Below, piece after piece: positions 40,816 through 50,771 of a stretch of DNA of 64,000 nt. Position 1 is the stretch's first letter. The number at the start of each line of letters is the position of its first letter. The translations under genes were made by a program, and so were the position numbers. The notes beneath the pieces were generated by a model, which had not been told where the DNA came from, did no database searches, and saw only the letters and a list, made by a program, of their open reading frames with translations. Origin of the DNA: Sessilibacter corallicola (GTDB taxonomy: Bacteria; Pseudomonadota; Gammaproteobacteria; Pseudomonadales; Cellvibrionaceae); contig NZ_JAJSLX010000001.1 of NCBI RefSeq assembly GCF_021290925.1, positions 1,054,001 through 1,118,000 on the forward strand, given 5' to 3'.

Positions 40816-41859
40816 CTATAATGATGCGTTATCAAGCGGCGGCAGTTGCGTCATATCCCAACGCGGGCGAACGTGAACCTCCAGCGGTTCCGACTGCCCG
40901 GCCAACAGTCGCTGACAACCGGCAAATGCAATCATGGCACCGTTGTCGGTACAAAACTCATTGCGTGCGTAAAAAACACTGGCACCGACTTTTTTAAGAT
41001 TTTCAGACAACAATTCTCGCAAGCGAATATTTGCAGAAACACCGCCGGCCATCACCAGGGTTTTGTAGCCTGTTTGTTCAATGGCGCGCTTGCATTTAAT
41101 CGCCAGGGTTTGAACCACCGCTTCTTGGAACGCGAAAGCGATATCAGCGCAGGTTTGGTCGTCGGGAAGTCCGGTTTCAGTTTTGTGCTCGGCGACGGTA
41201 TTTAAGGTATAGGTTTTCAAGCCACTAAAGCTGAAATCCAATCCTGGTCGATCCACCATGGGGCGAGGAAATTTAAAACGATTCGCCGTACCAGATTTTG
41301 CCAACGCAGCTATTGCCGGACCGCCAGGGTAATCGAGATCAAGCATTTTAGCGGCTTTATCGAATGCCTCACCAGCTGCATCATCGAGCGACTCGCCGAT
41401 AATGTCGTAATCACCCAAACCGCGCACATCAACCAACTGCGTATGACCGCCAGAAACCAACAGCGCCACAAACGGAAATTCTGGTGGCCTATCTTCTAAC
41501 ATTGGCGCCAACAAATGGCCTTCCATATGATGCACACCCAGGGCTTCGCATCCCCAGGCAAACGCCAACGATCGAGCAAAACAGGCACCGACCATTAGTG
41601 CGCCGATTAATCCCGGCCCAGCAGTATAGGCAATAGCATCAATATCGGAGGTATCCGTCTGGCTTTCGGCCAGTGTTTCTTTTACCAAGGGCAACAACTT
41701 AACCACGTGATCGCGAGAGGCAAGCTCCGGCACCACGCCGCCGTACTCGGCGTGCACAGCAACCTGACTATAAAGGTTATGGGCTAATAATCCACGTTCA
41801 GAATCGTAAACCGCAACACCGGTTTCATCGCAGGAAGTTTCAATACCCAGTACACGCAT
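40816..41859 (-). CDS. tsaD: tRNA N6-threonylcarbamoyladenosine synthase subunit TsaD
   Basis: Essential ASKHA-fold enzyme that, with TsaB/TsaE, transfers threonylcarbamoyl to A37 of ANN-decoding tRNAs. I choose the ATG at 41859 ([19 protein letters not shown]), which matches the family; an upstream TTG adds five unconserved residues. 347 residues. The metal motif [12 protein letters not shown] (HxxxH) and [17 protein letters not shown] and [10 protein letters not shown] are intact. It is divergent from rpsU, the standard layout. Confidence 0.96.
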   Translation of the reverse strand: MRVLGIETSCDETGVAVYDSERGLLAHNLYSQVAVHAEYGGVVPELASRDHVVKLLPLVKETLAESQTDTSDIDAIAYTAGPGLIGALMVGACFARSLAFAWGCEALGVHHMEGHLLAPMLEDRPPEFPFVALLVSGGHTQLVDVRGLGDYDIIGESLDDAAGEAFDKAAKMLDLDYPGGPAIAALAKSGTANRFKFPRPMVDRPGLDFSFSGLKTYTLNTVAEHKTETGLPDDQTCADIAFAFQEAVVQTLAIKCKRAIEQTGYKTLVMAGGVSANIRLRELLSENLKKVGASVFYARNEFCTDNGAMIAFAGCQRLLAGQSEPLEVHVRPRWDMTQLPPLDNASL

Positions 41860-42290
41860 ACACTTAGCCGCCAAATCGTTATTTAGAAAAGCTGACGTGA
41901 CGGCGCAAAATCAGCACGTCACGGGCGCGCAATAATAGACCTCCAAACCAATGATCGCCAGTCTATTGAGCCACTTTTTAAACAACAGAGATTGCTAAAC
42001 AAGCCCAATAAGTGCAGCTTGCACCACTACAATCGCGGTTTTCAGAGCATCTTCGAGCAAGAGACCGATCGGTTAACCCCAATCTATTGTTGAATTGTCG
42101 CGAATTTTACTAATAACTCGAATTCTCGATTAAATTCAGCTTGCGGCATAAGCAATGAAAGTTTAGAATTTGCGCCCCTTTAAATAGGTATTGAGCAATA
42201 TTCCAACGCAACACAATGTGTTTGCGTACTAAACTAAGATTTGCCTCAATACTGACTCAATTACATGACTTAAACAGGTGAAAGCGTTCT
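41860..42290. other. 431-bp divergent region tsaD / rpsU
   Basis: No gene was seen. It must contain the promoters for tsaD and the rpsU operon. AT-rich stretches near 42100-42270 resemble -10 elements, but no pair is clear enough to call. Confidence 0.4.
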
Positions 42291-42506
42291 ATGCCATCAG
42301 TAAAGATCAAAGAAAACGAGCCATTTGACGTAGCTCTTCGTCGCTTCAAGCGTTCTTGCGAAAAAGCCGGTATTCTTGCCGAAGTTCGCCGTCGCGAGCA
42401 TTACGAAAAGCCAACTTCTGTTCGTAAACGTCAAGCAGCTGCAGCGGTTAAGCGCCACGCTAAGAAAGTTCAGCGCGAAAGCCGTAAGTTTCAACGTCTT
42501 TACTAA
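42291..42506 (+). CDS. rpsU: 30S ribosomal protein S21
   Basis: 71-residue, strongly basic ribosomal protein of the small subunit platform, involved in mRNA docking. [26 protein letters not shown] is typical (shown in part). The ATG at 42291 has an AGGTGAAAG ribosome site. It opens the macromolecular synthesis operon rpsU-(yqeY)-dnaG-rpoD, which ties ribosome, replication and transcription output together. Confidence 0.97.
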   Translation: MPSVKIKENEPFDVALRRFKRSCEKAGILAEVRRREHYEKPTSVRKRQAAAAVKRHAKKVQRESRKFQRLY

Positions 42507-42807
42507 TAGCATTTCCAGGCCTGCGCTTCATTTGTCGCAACTGCCTGGACTATCAAGCTAATGCTAGATCATACAGTGCCGCTGTTAACCTGTTCAGCCG
42601 CGCTGTATTTTTATTGGTGATCTTTAATTTTTCAACGGACAACATGAATTAAACATCACCAATACACCGCCGCACTTTTTCATCGTTGCTACTTCACCTA
42701 AACTGTTCAATGATCAGTCATAGCAACCAGACGGCATCCCTCCCGACAAACTCACCTACTCGCCAATCAAAAATACAGTAGCTGAGTAACAACATTCGGA
42801 GTTTCTA
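42507..42807. other. 301-bp rpsU-yqeY spacer
   Basis: No coding frame was found. An imperfect CCAGGC / GCCTGG hairpin lies just after rpsU (about 42517-42548) and may attenuate or process the transcript. In enterics the rpsU-dnaG gap holds a terminator, so this fits. Confidence 0.4.
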
Positions 42808-43257
42808 ATGGCCTCAGAGCTTTATACCCAAATTAAAAACGGCGTTAAAGAAGCAATGCGCAGCAAGAATAAAGAGCGCTTATCCACATTGCGCCTGATT
42901 CAAGCAGAATTTAAACGCATTGAGGTAGACGAACGCATTGAACTGGACGACGCACGTATTTTGGTGGTGCTCGATAAAATGTGTAAGCAAAGAAGAGACT
43001 CCATCAATCAGTTCAAAGACGCCGGTCGTGACGATCTTGCCGAACAAGAGCAAAAAGAAGTTGCAGTAATTACCGAATTCTTACCTGCTGCTCTGTCTGA
43101 AGACGAAATCGATACCATCGTCACAGAGGCAATCGCAGAATCTGGCGCTGCCAGCCCACAAGATATGGGCAAAGTTATGGCGTTGGTCAAACCCAAAGTA
43201 CAAGGCCGCGGCGACATGGGCTTGGTCAGCAAATTAGTGAAAAGCAAGTTAAGCTAA
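42808..43257 (+). CDS. GatB/YqeY domain protein
   Basis: 149-residue helical protein, homologous to the tail domain of GatB (tRNA-amidotransferase subunit). MRSKNKERLSTLRLIQAEFKRIEVD and GAASPQDMGKVMALVKPKVQGRGDMG are the family hallmarks. Free-standing YqeY is proposed to bind tRNA, but the role is not proven. It is between rpsU and dnaG as in Pseudomonas. ATG with CGGAG about 6 nt upstream. Confidence 0.93.
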   Translation: MASELYTQIKNGVKEAMRSKNKERLSTLRLIQAEFKRIEVDERIELDDARILVVLDKMCKQRRDSINQFKDAGRDDLAEQEQKEVAVITEFLPAALSEDEIDTIVTEAIAESGAASPQDMGKVMALVKPKVQGRGDMGLVSKLVKSKLS

Positions 43258-43299
43258 TCACCACCATCAATTATTGATGCTCTTGAGAGCACACACTGT

Positions 43300-45291
43300 A
43301 TGGGCGAGCGCATACCACAAGCGTTTATCGATGATCTACTTGATCGGCTGGATATCGTCGACATTGTCGATAGTCGTGTAAAACTCAAACGCGCCGGTAA
43401 AAATTATCAAGCGTGCTGCCCATTTCATGACGAAAAAACCCCTTCATTTTCTGTCAGCCCAGAAAAACAGTTCTATTACTGTTTTGGCTGTGGCGCCAGC
43501 GGCAATGCTTTGGGTTTCGTCATGGACTACGATCGGGTCAGCTTTCGAGACGCTGTTGAAAGCCTCGCTCGAACGGCTGGGGTGAGCATTCCAGAAACCA
43601 AAGAGCGCTCATCACAAGCCATCGCCGCAGATAAAAAACGCAAACAAATTTTCCAATTACTGACCCAAGCAACCGCGTTTTACCAACAGCAACTGCGCAA
43701 ACATGAAAGCCGAATTGAAGCGGCAAGGTACTTAACCAAACGCGGCCTGAGCGCCGACATCGTAAAAAATTACCAATTAGGATTAGCACCTCCAGGCTGG
43801 GATTTGCTCATCAACCACCTAATTGAAGCCAACTCGTCGCTCAGCGAAGACACCGTTAAAAAGCTCGCTATCGAAGCCGGATTATTAGTAGAAAATCCAG
43901 AAAATCAGCGTCGATACGATCGTTTTCGAAATCGAATCATGTTTCCGATTCTCGACGTTAGAAATCGAGTTATTGGTTTTGGTGGCCGCGTACTGGGCAA
44001 CAGCGAAGACAACAAAAAACAGCCCAAATATTTGAATTCGCCGGAAACTCCGGTTTTCCATAAAGGCAAAGAACTTTACGGATTAACGTACGCAAAAAAA
44101 ATCTTCAGCCAAATTCCACAATTATTGGTGGTTGAAGGTTATATGGATGTGGTCTCGCTGGCGCAGTTCGACATTCACTACGCCGTGGCTACCTTGGGTA
44201 CTGCGTGCGGCCAGGACCATTTAGAACTGGCCTTTAAACACACCCAAGAAGTCATTTTTTGCTTCGATGGCGATAAAGCCGGACGCAATGCCGCCAAGCG
44301 CGCGTTAGAAAATTGCCTTCCAACCATGCAAGACGGAAGGCAAGTTAAATTTTTATTTTTACCCGAAGGCGAAGACCCAGACACACTCGTTCGTCAAATA
44401 GGAAAAGACAGCTTCGAGCAAATGATTGGCAAAGCCATGCCGCTCGAAGAATATTTGTTTGATTCCGTTGCCGAAAATATGAATCTGGCAACGATGGAAG
44501 GCCGAGCCAGCCTCAGTAAAAAAGTGGCGCCATTAATTAATTTATTGCCCAAAGGTATTTACCGAGAACTGATGTTCTCGAACCTGGCAAGGCGTACCGA
44601 GCTTGACCTAGAAACCCTGCGCGAGCTAATGACGGAAACACCGGATTTAACGCCTCAAGCGGAGGATTCTACTGCGGCTGAAATGCCACAACACATAGAG
44701 TTTGCGCCAGACGACGTTCACGCAATCTATGAACAGATTGAACGAGAAGACGAACCGCCGTATTACACACAAAACCCGGTTGAACAAGCTCCAACGCAAA
44801 CGGTTACTGACCATTCCGGTGAGATCGATATTACCCCGGAAAAACGCTTAACCATGTTGTTGGTACAAACACCAAGCATTGCAGAAATTGATCGAGACCT
44901 CAGTGTATTAAGAGGCTCCAAAAATGAAGATATTAAGCGCTTTCTTGAAATTTATGAGCTGTTAAAACAGCGGCCCAATTACAAAAGTAAGCACCAGATT
45001 GTCGGTTCACGCCTACACACTCACGGCAACAACGACATCGACCAAATTTCGGAGATCCTAAAAAGAGACCACTTGGCCGAATGCCAAGAGAGAATTGACT
45101 ACGATCCCATCAGTGAATTTGAACACTGTTTGCAACAGGTGCAAACAAAGATCAAAAAGCTCAATACAAACAATGAGTTAAAAAGTTTATCAACCGTTAA
45201 AGGTGCAGGTTCAGACGCCGAAAAAGAGAAAGCCCGGCAGCTGATATTAAAACGACAGCAAGAGTTAAACATCAACACCGACAAACACTGA
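43300..45291 (+). CDS. dnaG: DNA primase
   Basis: 663-residue primase that makes RNA primers for replication. The N-terminal zinc finger has CCPFHDEKTPSF with C40 and H43, and YYCFGCGASG with C61 and C64. The TOPRIM core (about 260-340) shows LLVVEGYMDVV and FCFDGDKAGRNAA. The C-terminal helicase-binding part (about 500-663) is less conserved. The linker 450-500 is Glu/Gln-rich. It sits between yqeY and rpoD. Confidence 0.96.
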   Translation: MGERIPQAFIDDLLDRLDIVDIVDSRVKLKRAGKNYQACCPFHDEKTPSFSVSPEKQFYYCFGCGASGNALGFVMDYDRVSFRDAVESLARTAGVSIPETKERSSQAIAADKKRKQIFQLLTQATAFYQQQLRKHESRIEAARYLTKRGLSADIVKNYQLGLAPPGWDLLINHLIEANSSLSEDTVKKLAIEAGLLVENPENQRRYDRFRNRIMFPILDVRNRVIGFGGRVLGNSEDNKKQPKYLNSPETPVFHKGKELYGLTYAKKIFSQIPQLLVVEGYMDVVSLAQFDIHYAVATLGTACGQDHLELAFKHTQEVIFCFDGDKAGRNAAKRALENCLPTMQDGRQVKFLFLPEGEDPDTLVRQIGKDSFEQMIGKAMPLEEYLFDSVAENMNLATMEGRASLSKKVAPLINLLPKGIYRELMFSNLARRTELDLETLRELMTETPDLTPQAEDSTAAEMPQHIEFAPDDVHAIYEQIEREDEPPYYTQNPVEQAPTQTVTDHSGEIDITPEKRLTMLLVQTPSIAEIDRDLSVLRGSKNEDIKRFLEIYELLKQRPNYKSKHQIVGSRLHTHGNNDIDQISEILKRDHLAECQERIDYDPISEFEHCLQQVQTKIKKLNTNNELKSLSTVKGAGSDAEKEKARQLILKRQQELNINTDKH

Positions 45292-45600
45292 TACACAAGC
45301 GCCCTTACGCAACGAACCAACCGCGCGACAGTTTTACAATCGGCGAAGTATTTACCGTCATCGGCAGTAATCGCTCGTAACAGTCACAATCATTGCCAAA
45401 AGCGCCGCTATTTATGCACCACAGCAAACGAATTACTCACAAAAAGGAGGCAACCTTGCGCTTCTCCACGCACAAAAAACCACCACTCAACCAAATTTGA
45501 CTACTTGGTACACTTGATTTCATGGAACCAAGCACCATATTCACGCTATAATTGAGCGTTTACCGTTTTTCATTTTCACTGGTTTTATACAAGGTTGATA
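45292..45600 (+). promoter_or_regulatory. dnaG-rpoD spacer (309 bp)
   Basis: No gene was found. In enterics a heat-shock promoter for rpoD lies in the dnaG 3' end. Here a separate rpoD promoter is likely, since the gap is long and the TTGATTT and TATAATT stretches at 45518 and about 45546 are suggestive. They are poorly spaced, so this is a guess. Confidence 0.35.
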
Positions 45601-47469
45601 ATGGCCGATACCGCCCAGCAACAATCCAGAATTAAAGAACTGATTTCTCGCGGGAAAGAACAAGGTTACCTCACCTACGCCGAGGTTAACGACCACCTAC
45701 CCGATGACATCTCTGATCCGGATCAGGTTGAAGAAATAATCCAAATGATCAATGACATGGGCATTCGTGTGTTTGAAACAGCACCGGACGCCGATCAGTT
45801 GATCATGGCCGACAACGACTCTTCCACTGACGAAATCGCCGCTGCTGAGGCTGCTGCTGCACTTGCTGCCGTAGAAACCGAAGCTGGCCGCACCACCGAC
45901 CCCGTGCGCATGTACATGCGTGAAATGGGCACGGTTGAACTGCTTACTCGTGAAGGCGAGATCGCCATTGCTAAGCGCATCGAAGAAGGCATGCGCGAAC
46001 TCATGCATTCGATTGCCTACTGGCCAGGCGCTGTCGACAAAATTGTCGGCGAGTACGAGCTGGTTGAAAAAGAAGAACGTCGCTTACCCGATATCATCAG
46101 CGGTTGGTTAGACCCAACCGAGACTTTGCCGACCGAAGCGATTCCTGCCGCCGTTGCTGAAAAGAACGAGGAAGACGCCAAGAAGGACGACGAGGAAGAA
46201 GAAGACGAAGAAGATTCGAATTCCGACAGCGATGACGATGAAGAAGAAGGCCAAAGCGGTGTTGATCCCGAAGAAGCCAAAGAGCGCTTCGGTCAACTGA
46301 AAGAGCAACTCATCATCTCTAACTCAACTGTTGTTGAGAAAGGCCGCCATTCAAAAGAAGCGGGCATTGAGCTAGAAAAATTGGGCGAAATCTTTAAGTT
46401 CTTCAAACTGCCGCCACGCCAGTTTGACCCAATTTACCTTTACATTCGCGACGTTCTAGATCGTGTTCGTAAAGAAGAACGCAAAATCATGAGCCTGTGT
46501 GTGCGCAAAGGTAAAATGCCACGCAAAGATTTCATCAAAGAATTCCCAGGCAACGAGCAAGATGAAACCTGGATTCCAGGTATTATCGGCAAAGCCCGCG
46601 CTTACTCTGACAATCTAGTGCCGTTCCAACACGACATCATTCGTTCTCAGCGCAAGCTTGCCCAAATTGAAGAAGAAACCGGACTCGACCTAGGCTCTAT
46701 TAAAGAGATCAACCGTCGCATGTCCATCGGCGAAGCCCGTGCTCGTCGCGCCAAAAAAGAAATGGTTGAAGCCAACCTACGTTTGGTAATTTCCATCGCG
46801 AAAAAATACACCAACCGTGGTTTGCAATTCTTGGATCTTATCCAGGAAGGTAACATCGGCTTGATGAAAGCGGTGGATAAGTTCGAATACCGTCGCGGTT
46901 ACAAGTTCTCAACCTACGCCACTTGGTGGATTCGTCAGGCAATTACCCGCTCTATTGCCGACCAAGCACGTACCATTCGTATTCCGGTTCACATGATTGA
47001 GACCATCAACAAGCTCAATCGTATTTCTCGCCAAATGCTGCAAGAAATGGGTCGTGAGCCATCGCCAGAAGAACTTGGCGAACGCATGGACATGCCGGAA
47101 GACAAAATTCGCAAAGTGTTAAAAATTGCCAAAGAACCGATCTCCATGGAAACCCCAATCGGTGACGATGAAGATTCACATCTTGGCGACTTTATTGAAG
47201 ATACCACCGTGCACTCACCGGTTGATACCGCTACCGGCCAAGGTCTAACCGAAGCCACTCGCGAAGTATTAGCCGGTCTTACCGCACGCGAAGCCAAAGT
47301 ATTGCGCATGCGTTTTGGTATCGACATGAACACCGACCACACCCTCGAAGAAGTGGGCAAACAGTTTGACGTAACCCGTGAGCGTATTCGTCAAATCGAA
47401 GCAAAAGCGTTGCGTAAGCTGCGCCACCCTTCACGTTCAGACCACCTTCGCAGCTTCTTAGACGAATAA
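45601..47469 (+). CDS. rpoD: RNA polymerase sigma factor RpoD (sigma-70)
   Basis: Housekeeping sigma factor of 622 residues. The ATG at 45601 ([15 protein letters not shown]) follows AAGGTT. Region 1.1 is at about 1-80, region 1.2 is [21 protein letters not shown], and a strongly acidic low-complexity insert follows at about 195-220. Regions 2.1-2.4 contain [26 protein letters not shown] (core-binding and -10 recognition, shown partly) and the [16 protein letters not shown] helix. Region 4.2 [20 protein letters not shown] closes the protein. It is the last gene of the operon. Confidence 0.97.
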   Translation: MADTAQQQSRIKELISRGKEQGYLTYAEVNDHLPDDISDPDQVEEIIQMINDMGIRVFETAPDADQLIMADNDSSTDEIAAAEAAAALAAVETEAGRTTDPVRMYMREMGTVELLTREGEIAIAKRIEEGMRELMHSIAYWPGAVDKIVGEYELVEKEERRLPDIISGWLDPTETLPTEAIPAAVAEKNEEDAKKDDEEEEDEEDSNSDSDDDEEEGQSGVDPEEAKERFGQLKEQLIISNSTVVEKGRHSKEAGIELEKLGEIFKFFKLPPRQFDPIYLYIRDVLDRVRKEERKIMSLCVRKGKMPRKDFIKEFPGNEQDETWIPGIIGKARAYSDNLVPFQHDIIRSQRKLAQIEEETGLDLGSIKEINRRMSIGEARARRAKKEMVEANLRLVISIAKKYTNRGLQFLDLIQEGNIGLMKAVDKFEYRRGYKFSTYATWWIRQAITRSIADQARTIRIPVHMIETINKLNRISRQMLQEMGREPSPEELGERMDMPEDKIRKVLKIAKEPISMETPIGDDEDSHLGDFIEDTTVHSPVDTATGQGLTEATREVLAGLTAREAKVLRMRFGIDMNTDHTLEEVGKQFDVTRERIRQIEAKALRKLRHPSRSDHLRSFLDE

Positions 47470-47602
47470 AGAAAATTCGCCGAAAAGCTGGAAACCGAAC
47501 ACAGGGCGCCCTATAATGCGCCCTTGTTCAAAATCGGTGAAAGCCGATTTACCTACCGATTTCAACGTGTGTTATCAACAAGCATGCAACAGAAATCACT
47601 TG

Positions 47603-47679
47603 GGGCCCTTAGCTCAGCTGGTTAGAGCACTCGACTCATAATCGATAGGTCCACGGTTCAAGTCCGTGAGGGCCCACCA
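47603..47679 (+). tRNA. tRNA with CAU anticodon, most like tRNA-Ile2 (lysidine type)
   Basis: 77 nt including encoded CCA. Acceptor GGGCCCT pairs with AGGGCCC, the D arm is GCTCAGCTGGTTAGAGC, the anticodon loop is CTCATAA (CAU), and the T arm is CACGG/CCGTG with TTCAAGT. The anticodon fits tRNA-Ile2, whose C34 becomes lysidine, or elongator tRNA-Met. The ileX-like body (GGnCCCTTAGCTCAG start, TTCAAGT loop) favours Ile2. It sits behind rpoD, with a TATAAT-like box at 47512-47517. Confidence 0.93.
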
Positions 47680-47887
47680 ATCAATGCTAATGCTTTAAGC
47701 AAAATTTCGAATCTAAAAACTTCTGATTTTTAGGGTTATATTTGTAATAACATTAATCCAAAAGCTTGCTTTATTAATACTCCACCAGAGCAACTTAATC
47801 ATAAATAACTCCTATCAACCCTAAAAACCTTACCTAGAAATAGTATTTATTAGATACCTGACAACATTAGATTTTAAAATTTACCGG
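47680..47887. other. AT-rich spacer after the tRNA
   Basis: A change in composition begins right after the tRNA. A weak CTAAAAA / TTTTTAG hairpin (47713-47733) could end the tRNA transcript. I saw no repeat of the tRNA 3' end in the window, so there is no attachment-site evidence. Confidence 0.4.
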
Positions 47888-48361
47888 TTATTCAGCAAAA
47901 GCCTTAGCTGCCAACAACCCGAAACCCAAACCCAATAATCCAGTAATCAATACATTCCCATCACTCGCTTTATAAGCAACTATAGAAGCAGCTGTTCCGC
48001 ACGACAAACCAGCTGTTACTTGCCGACTATTTGGCTTATCTTCGGCAACATGCCTAACAAAACATTCACAGTTATTTCCTAAAATCGAATAATCTGAATA
48101 ATTAATCCATTTTCTAGCTCTTTGGATAATTTCTTCAGGAGAAAATAGGCTCCGAATCCTTGATACAGACCAACATCTCAAACCAACTACCACCGACCAA
48201 GCCCGTTCTGAAACGGTACCAGTTGCTCGAGATAAATCGATCAATAAGAACATTCCATCACCCCCTATCGCATCTGAGACGATTGCATAATGATAATAAC
48301 TCCCACAGTCGACCTTAATAATATCCCCAGGTAATAAGGTTGAATTAGTATTTACTTGCAT
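47888..48361 (-). CDS. LRAT-like (permuted papain-fold) protein with C-terminal membrane segment
   Basis: 157 residues. The core resembles the LRAT/HRASLS branch of NlpC/P60: LPGDIIKVDCGSYYHYAIVSD carries the His, SPEEIIQRARKW precedes a helix, and NNCECFVRHVAEDKPNSRQVTAG contains the catalytic-type Cys in an NCE(H/C)FV motif, where the usual His reads Cys. The last 35 residues are Gly/Ala/Leu-rich (GLLGLGFGLLAAKAFA) and form a likely membrane helix. Family members are acyltransferases or phospholipases on lipids and thioesters; the substrate here is unknown. It is divergent from an XRE gene that also ends in a membrane helix. Its codon use is AT-rich, unlike the core genes. Confidence 0.75.
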   Translation of the reverse strand: MQVNTNSTLLPGDIIKVDCGSYYHYAIVSDAIGGDGMFLLIDLSRATGTVSERAWSVVVGLRCWSVSRIRSLFSPEEIIQRARKWINYSDYSILGNNCECFVRHVAEDKPNSRQVTAGLSCGTAASIVAYKASDGNVLITGLLGLGFGLLAAKAFAE

Positions 48362-48485
48362 GTAACTTCGCTCTTTCTAATGATTAACAATAGCAAAACG
48401 CCATATATTCTTCTGAGACATAATTAATAATATTGGCATAAATGCGTTTAAATGAATAAAATCACATTTTGAATATGGAGTCAAC
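48362..48485. promoter_or_regulatory. Divergent promoter region of the LRAT-like / XRE pair
   Basis: 124-bp spacer. The XRE start has a good ATGGAGTCAAC ribosome site. A small palindrome GCATAAATGC lies at 48436-48445, with AT-rich -10-like elements around it. It is a natural place for the XRE protein to bind and control both genes; no footprint-like repeat is strong enough to call the operator. Confidence 0.45.
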
Positions 48486-48866
48486 ATGAAACCAGGATCA
48501 ACTTACACAGCTATTGTTGGCGCCGTGATAGCAAAAGAAAGAGAAGATAGAGGGATTTCACAAACTACTATTGCTAATTATGTACAAATTGGCCAGCCTG
48601 CATGGTCCAGAATAGAAAAGGGTGAAAGCGCCTTAACCATTGATCAGCTGGCACGAGCCTCAGAAGGGCTTAATATTTCACCTTCAGAAATATTAAGAAT
48701 TGCGGATCAAACAGTGGAGAAAATGAAAATGGAAGACCTAGATGTTTCATATCAAAAGCCGAGCAGAAAAGCTGACCTAGCTAAGTCAGGGCTTCTTTTA
48801 CTAGGTGGTGCCGCATTAGGCGCTTTAGTATATGCCGCTAAAAACAACAAAAATGAACCCAGATAA
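48486..48866 (+). CDS. XRE-family HTH protein with C-terminal membrane helix
   Basis: 126 residues. Residues about 9-68 are an XRE/Cro-like HTH (GAVIAKEREDRGISQTTIANYVQIGQPAWSRIEKG...), shown partly. A short charged linker follows, and residues about 102-117 are a Gly/Ala/Leu helix (SGLLLLGGAALGALVYAA) with a basic NNKNEPR end. Such a tail on an HTH protein suggests a membrane-tethered regulator, like its divergent LRAT-like neighbour. No phage genes are nearby. Confidence 0.82.
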   Translation: MKPGSTYTAIVGAVIAKEREDRGISQTTIANYVQIGQPAWSRIEKGESALTIDQLARASEGLNISPSEILRIADQTVEKMKMEDLDVSYQKPSRKADLAKSGLLLLGGAALGALVYAAKNNKNEPR

Positions 48867-48897
48867 TATTTTATATATTTACGAATAGATTAGCAAA

Positions 48898-48931
48898 ACA
48901 CAGGGCGACTAGACTCGTCCAGTGTCATTTT
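48898..48931 (+). terminator. Terminator after the XRE gene
   Basis: ACAC-A-GGGCGA pairs with TCGTCC-A-GTGT (one G-U), followed by CATTTTTATT. It lies about 30 nt after the stop. Confidence 0.65.
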
Positions 48932-49772
48932 TATTCAGTTAATTCCAACTAAATTAAACCAATAAGCAATGTAAATTTTATTAGCCAATTATAATTTAGG
49001 CATAGAGAAAAAGCAGAAAAACCACTCCAATTTCAGAAATGTTAACACCCACCCCAAATCATCATATTTTTTCAAAAAAAATACTACCAATAAAGCAATT
49101 AACTTTTAGACTAAATAACACTTTCACTGTAACCAAGAACTTTTCTATCATTGAAAAACATGAACTACATTCCCAATGCATGATTCTTTTCGCAATTCAA
49201 ACCCACAAAAAATACCTTCAAGAAACAATATAAACATCAAAACTTACTGTTTTGATCTTATTCAATCAACGATATAGAAGAAACACCTAACGAATACGGG
49301 CGATTATCTAGGAATCGATACGAAACATACAGCTTTAATTATTCTTTATTTGCACTATCTTACTAACTAGAAAAAAACATGAAATTTCCAGAAAACAGTC
49401 CCTCAAAAAGATGTATTACGCTAGCGCCAACTTAGAATATTATTCCAATTATTACGTAAAGATAAGTAGAAAAAATTAAGCTTGAAGATCCAAAATGGCT
49501 TCACACACCTTAAAGACAGCACAACCATAAAACCCTAAAGGTAAAAAACCTAATATCGGCAATATACAAAACGCAACACTCTACAACTTAACTCGCTAGG
49601 GCGGAAATAGTATCGTTTTTCAGAAAATGTAATTTCCTACCCCGTGACTTCCGCATCTCATCATCCAAATACCAGGGCAATAGCGAAGTAAAGAATTCTT
49701 TATCTATGATTATCCATCATTCAATTAAAAACTTTCAGTAATGGAGGATTACAACGCAACCCTCCAACCTCT
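48932..49772. other. About 840 bp of AT-rich DNA with no recognised gene
   Basis: Short frames here are A/T-driven and show no coding signature or ribosome site. It may be decayed DNA from past insertions. No RNA or repeat was recognised. Confidence 0.5.
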
Positions 49773-50300
49773 CTACAAATAACTGATATAAACACCAAAC
49801 ACCGTTAGCCTTTCTGCGGCAATTGCACTCACACTGCAATCTAATACAACACTTCTGATTTTTGCTCCAACTCTAGGATTATCTACCTCAACGTGATCAT
49901 AATTGCCATAGCTTACGGATCTGCGTTTCTCCATTGTTACGACGTCATTTGCGCGGGTATCTACGTAGGGTTGATTATAGTCTGCCACATATCGACAATT
50001 AGGTGCGGCGTCGAATGATGAATAAGGCGGCTTTGGAATCGAATGGATCTGCATGCCTACACTGGAGAAAATTAAATTATTATCGATGGCTATATAACAT
50101 CGAAAACGTACAGATCCTGTGTGTGGATAAATAGAAAAATTATTATTTTCTATGTTCACATCGAAATCAAACGTAGGTTCGTACACATTGCAGGAATGAA
50201 CGGGATTACTAAAAACACCATCAACTGGAACAGGCTCAGGATCGGCAGCATTTGCAACAAATGCGACCAACATCATTAAGACAAATGTAATATTTTTCAC
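49773..50300 (-). CDS. Secreted four-cysteine protein of unknown function
   Basis: I use the GTG start at 50300 because AAAGGA stands 6 nt before it and the product begins with a clear signal peptide (KNITFVLMMLVAFVANAA); that gives 175 residues. The mature part is beta-rich with four Cys (SCNV, FRCYI, PNCRY, LDCSV), so two disulphides are likely in the periplasm or outside. I do not recognise the family. It lies alone next to a mobile element and has AT-rich codons, which suggests acquired DNA. Confidence 0.65.
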   Translation of the reverse strand: MKNITFVLMMLVAFVANAADPEPVPVDGVFSNPVHSCNVYEPTFDFDVNIENNNFSIYPHTGSVRFRCYIAIDNNLIFSSVGMQIHSIPKPPYSSFDAAPNCRYVADYNQPYVDTRANDVVTMEKRRSVSYGNYDHVEVDNPRVGAKIRSVVLDCSVSAIAAERLTVFGVYISYL

Positions 50301-50435
50301 AAGAATTCCTTTGGTTTTATTTACCCATATTAGCGGCAAAAATAAATTTACCTTAAAAATATAGCCGCTAAATCAACCAAAGAAAAACTCAATAAAAAAT
50401 ATTAACGTAACGTAGAACACCCTACTTATTTATTA

Positions 50436-50703
50436 CAGGAGCCTCTGATTAACCTCAAGATCACTCAGGCCAAGGAGTTTTTTTTCTGATTAAGGCGTGC
50501 TTTTGAAGGTCTAACGGGTTAAATCGAAAAAGCACAACGCTGAGCAGGAAAAAACTGGCAGGCCCCGTAGGGCGCGGTCTCAAACGCACATTTGCGGCGT
50601 TGCCGTTCTTATTAAGGACTAAGGCCATTAATTACAAACGGCGCCTTGCAACTGCACGTTTGAGACCACGCTGAGTAATTTTGAGGTTAATCAGAGGCTC
50701 CTA
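50436..50703 (+). mobile_element. MITE-like element, copy 1
   Basis: About 266 bp with terminal inverted repeats. The left end AGGAGCCTCTGATTAACCTC (from 50437) continues as AAGATCACTCAG. The right end (to 50702) is its complement, ending GAGGTTAATCAGAGGCTCCT. Inner repeats GGTCTCAAACG / CGTTTGAGACC form further stems. TA flanks both ends (50434-50435 and 50704-50705), consistent with TA target use. It has no transposase. About 94% identical by eye to copy 2, in the opposite orientation. Confidence 0.88.
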
Positions 50704-50771
50704 TATTAGATAATTAATAAAACTCGCTCCGACTAAATCTCACCAACAACCGAAGCAAGTTTACTTACAGC

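Noticed and set aside
49039-49233. 64-codon frame in the AT-rich region
   Set aside because: Composition is driven by A/T, with no ribosome site and no recognisable domain.
47603-50435. Possible integrative element with att sites at the tRNA
   Set aside because: No second copy of the tRNA 3' end and no integrase gene in the window.
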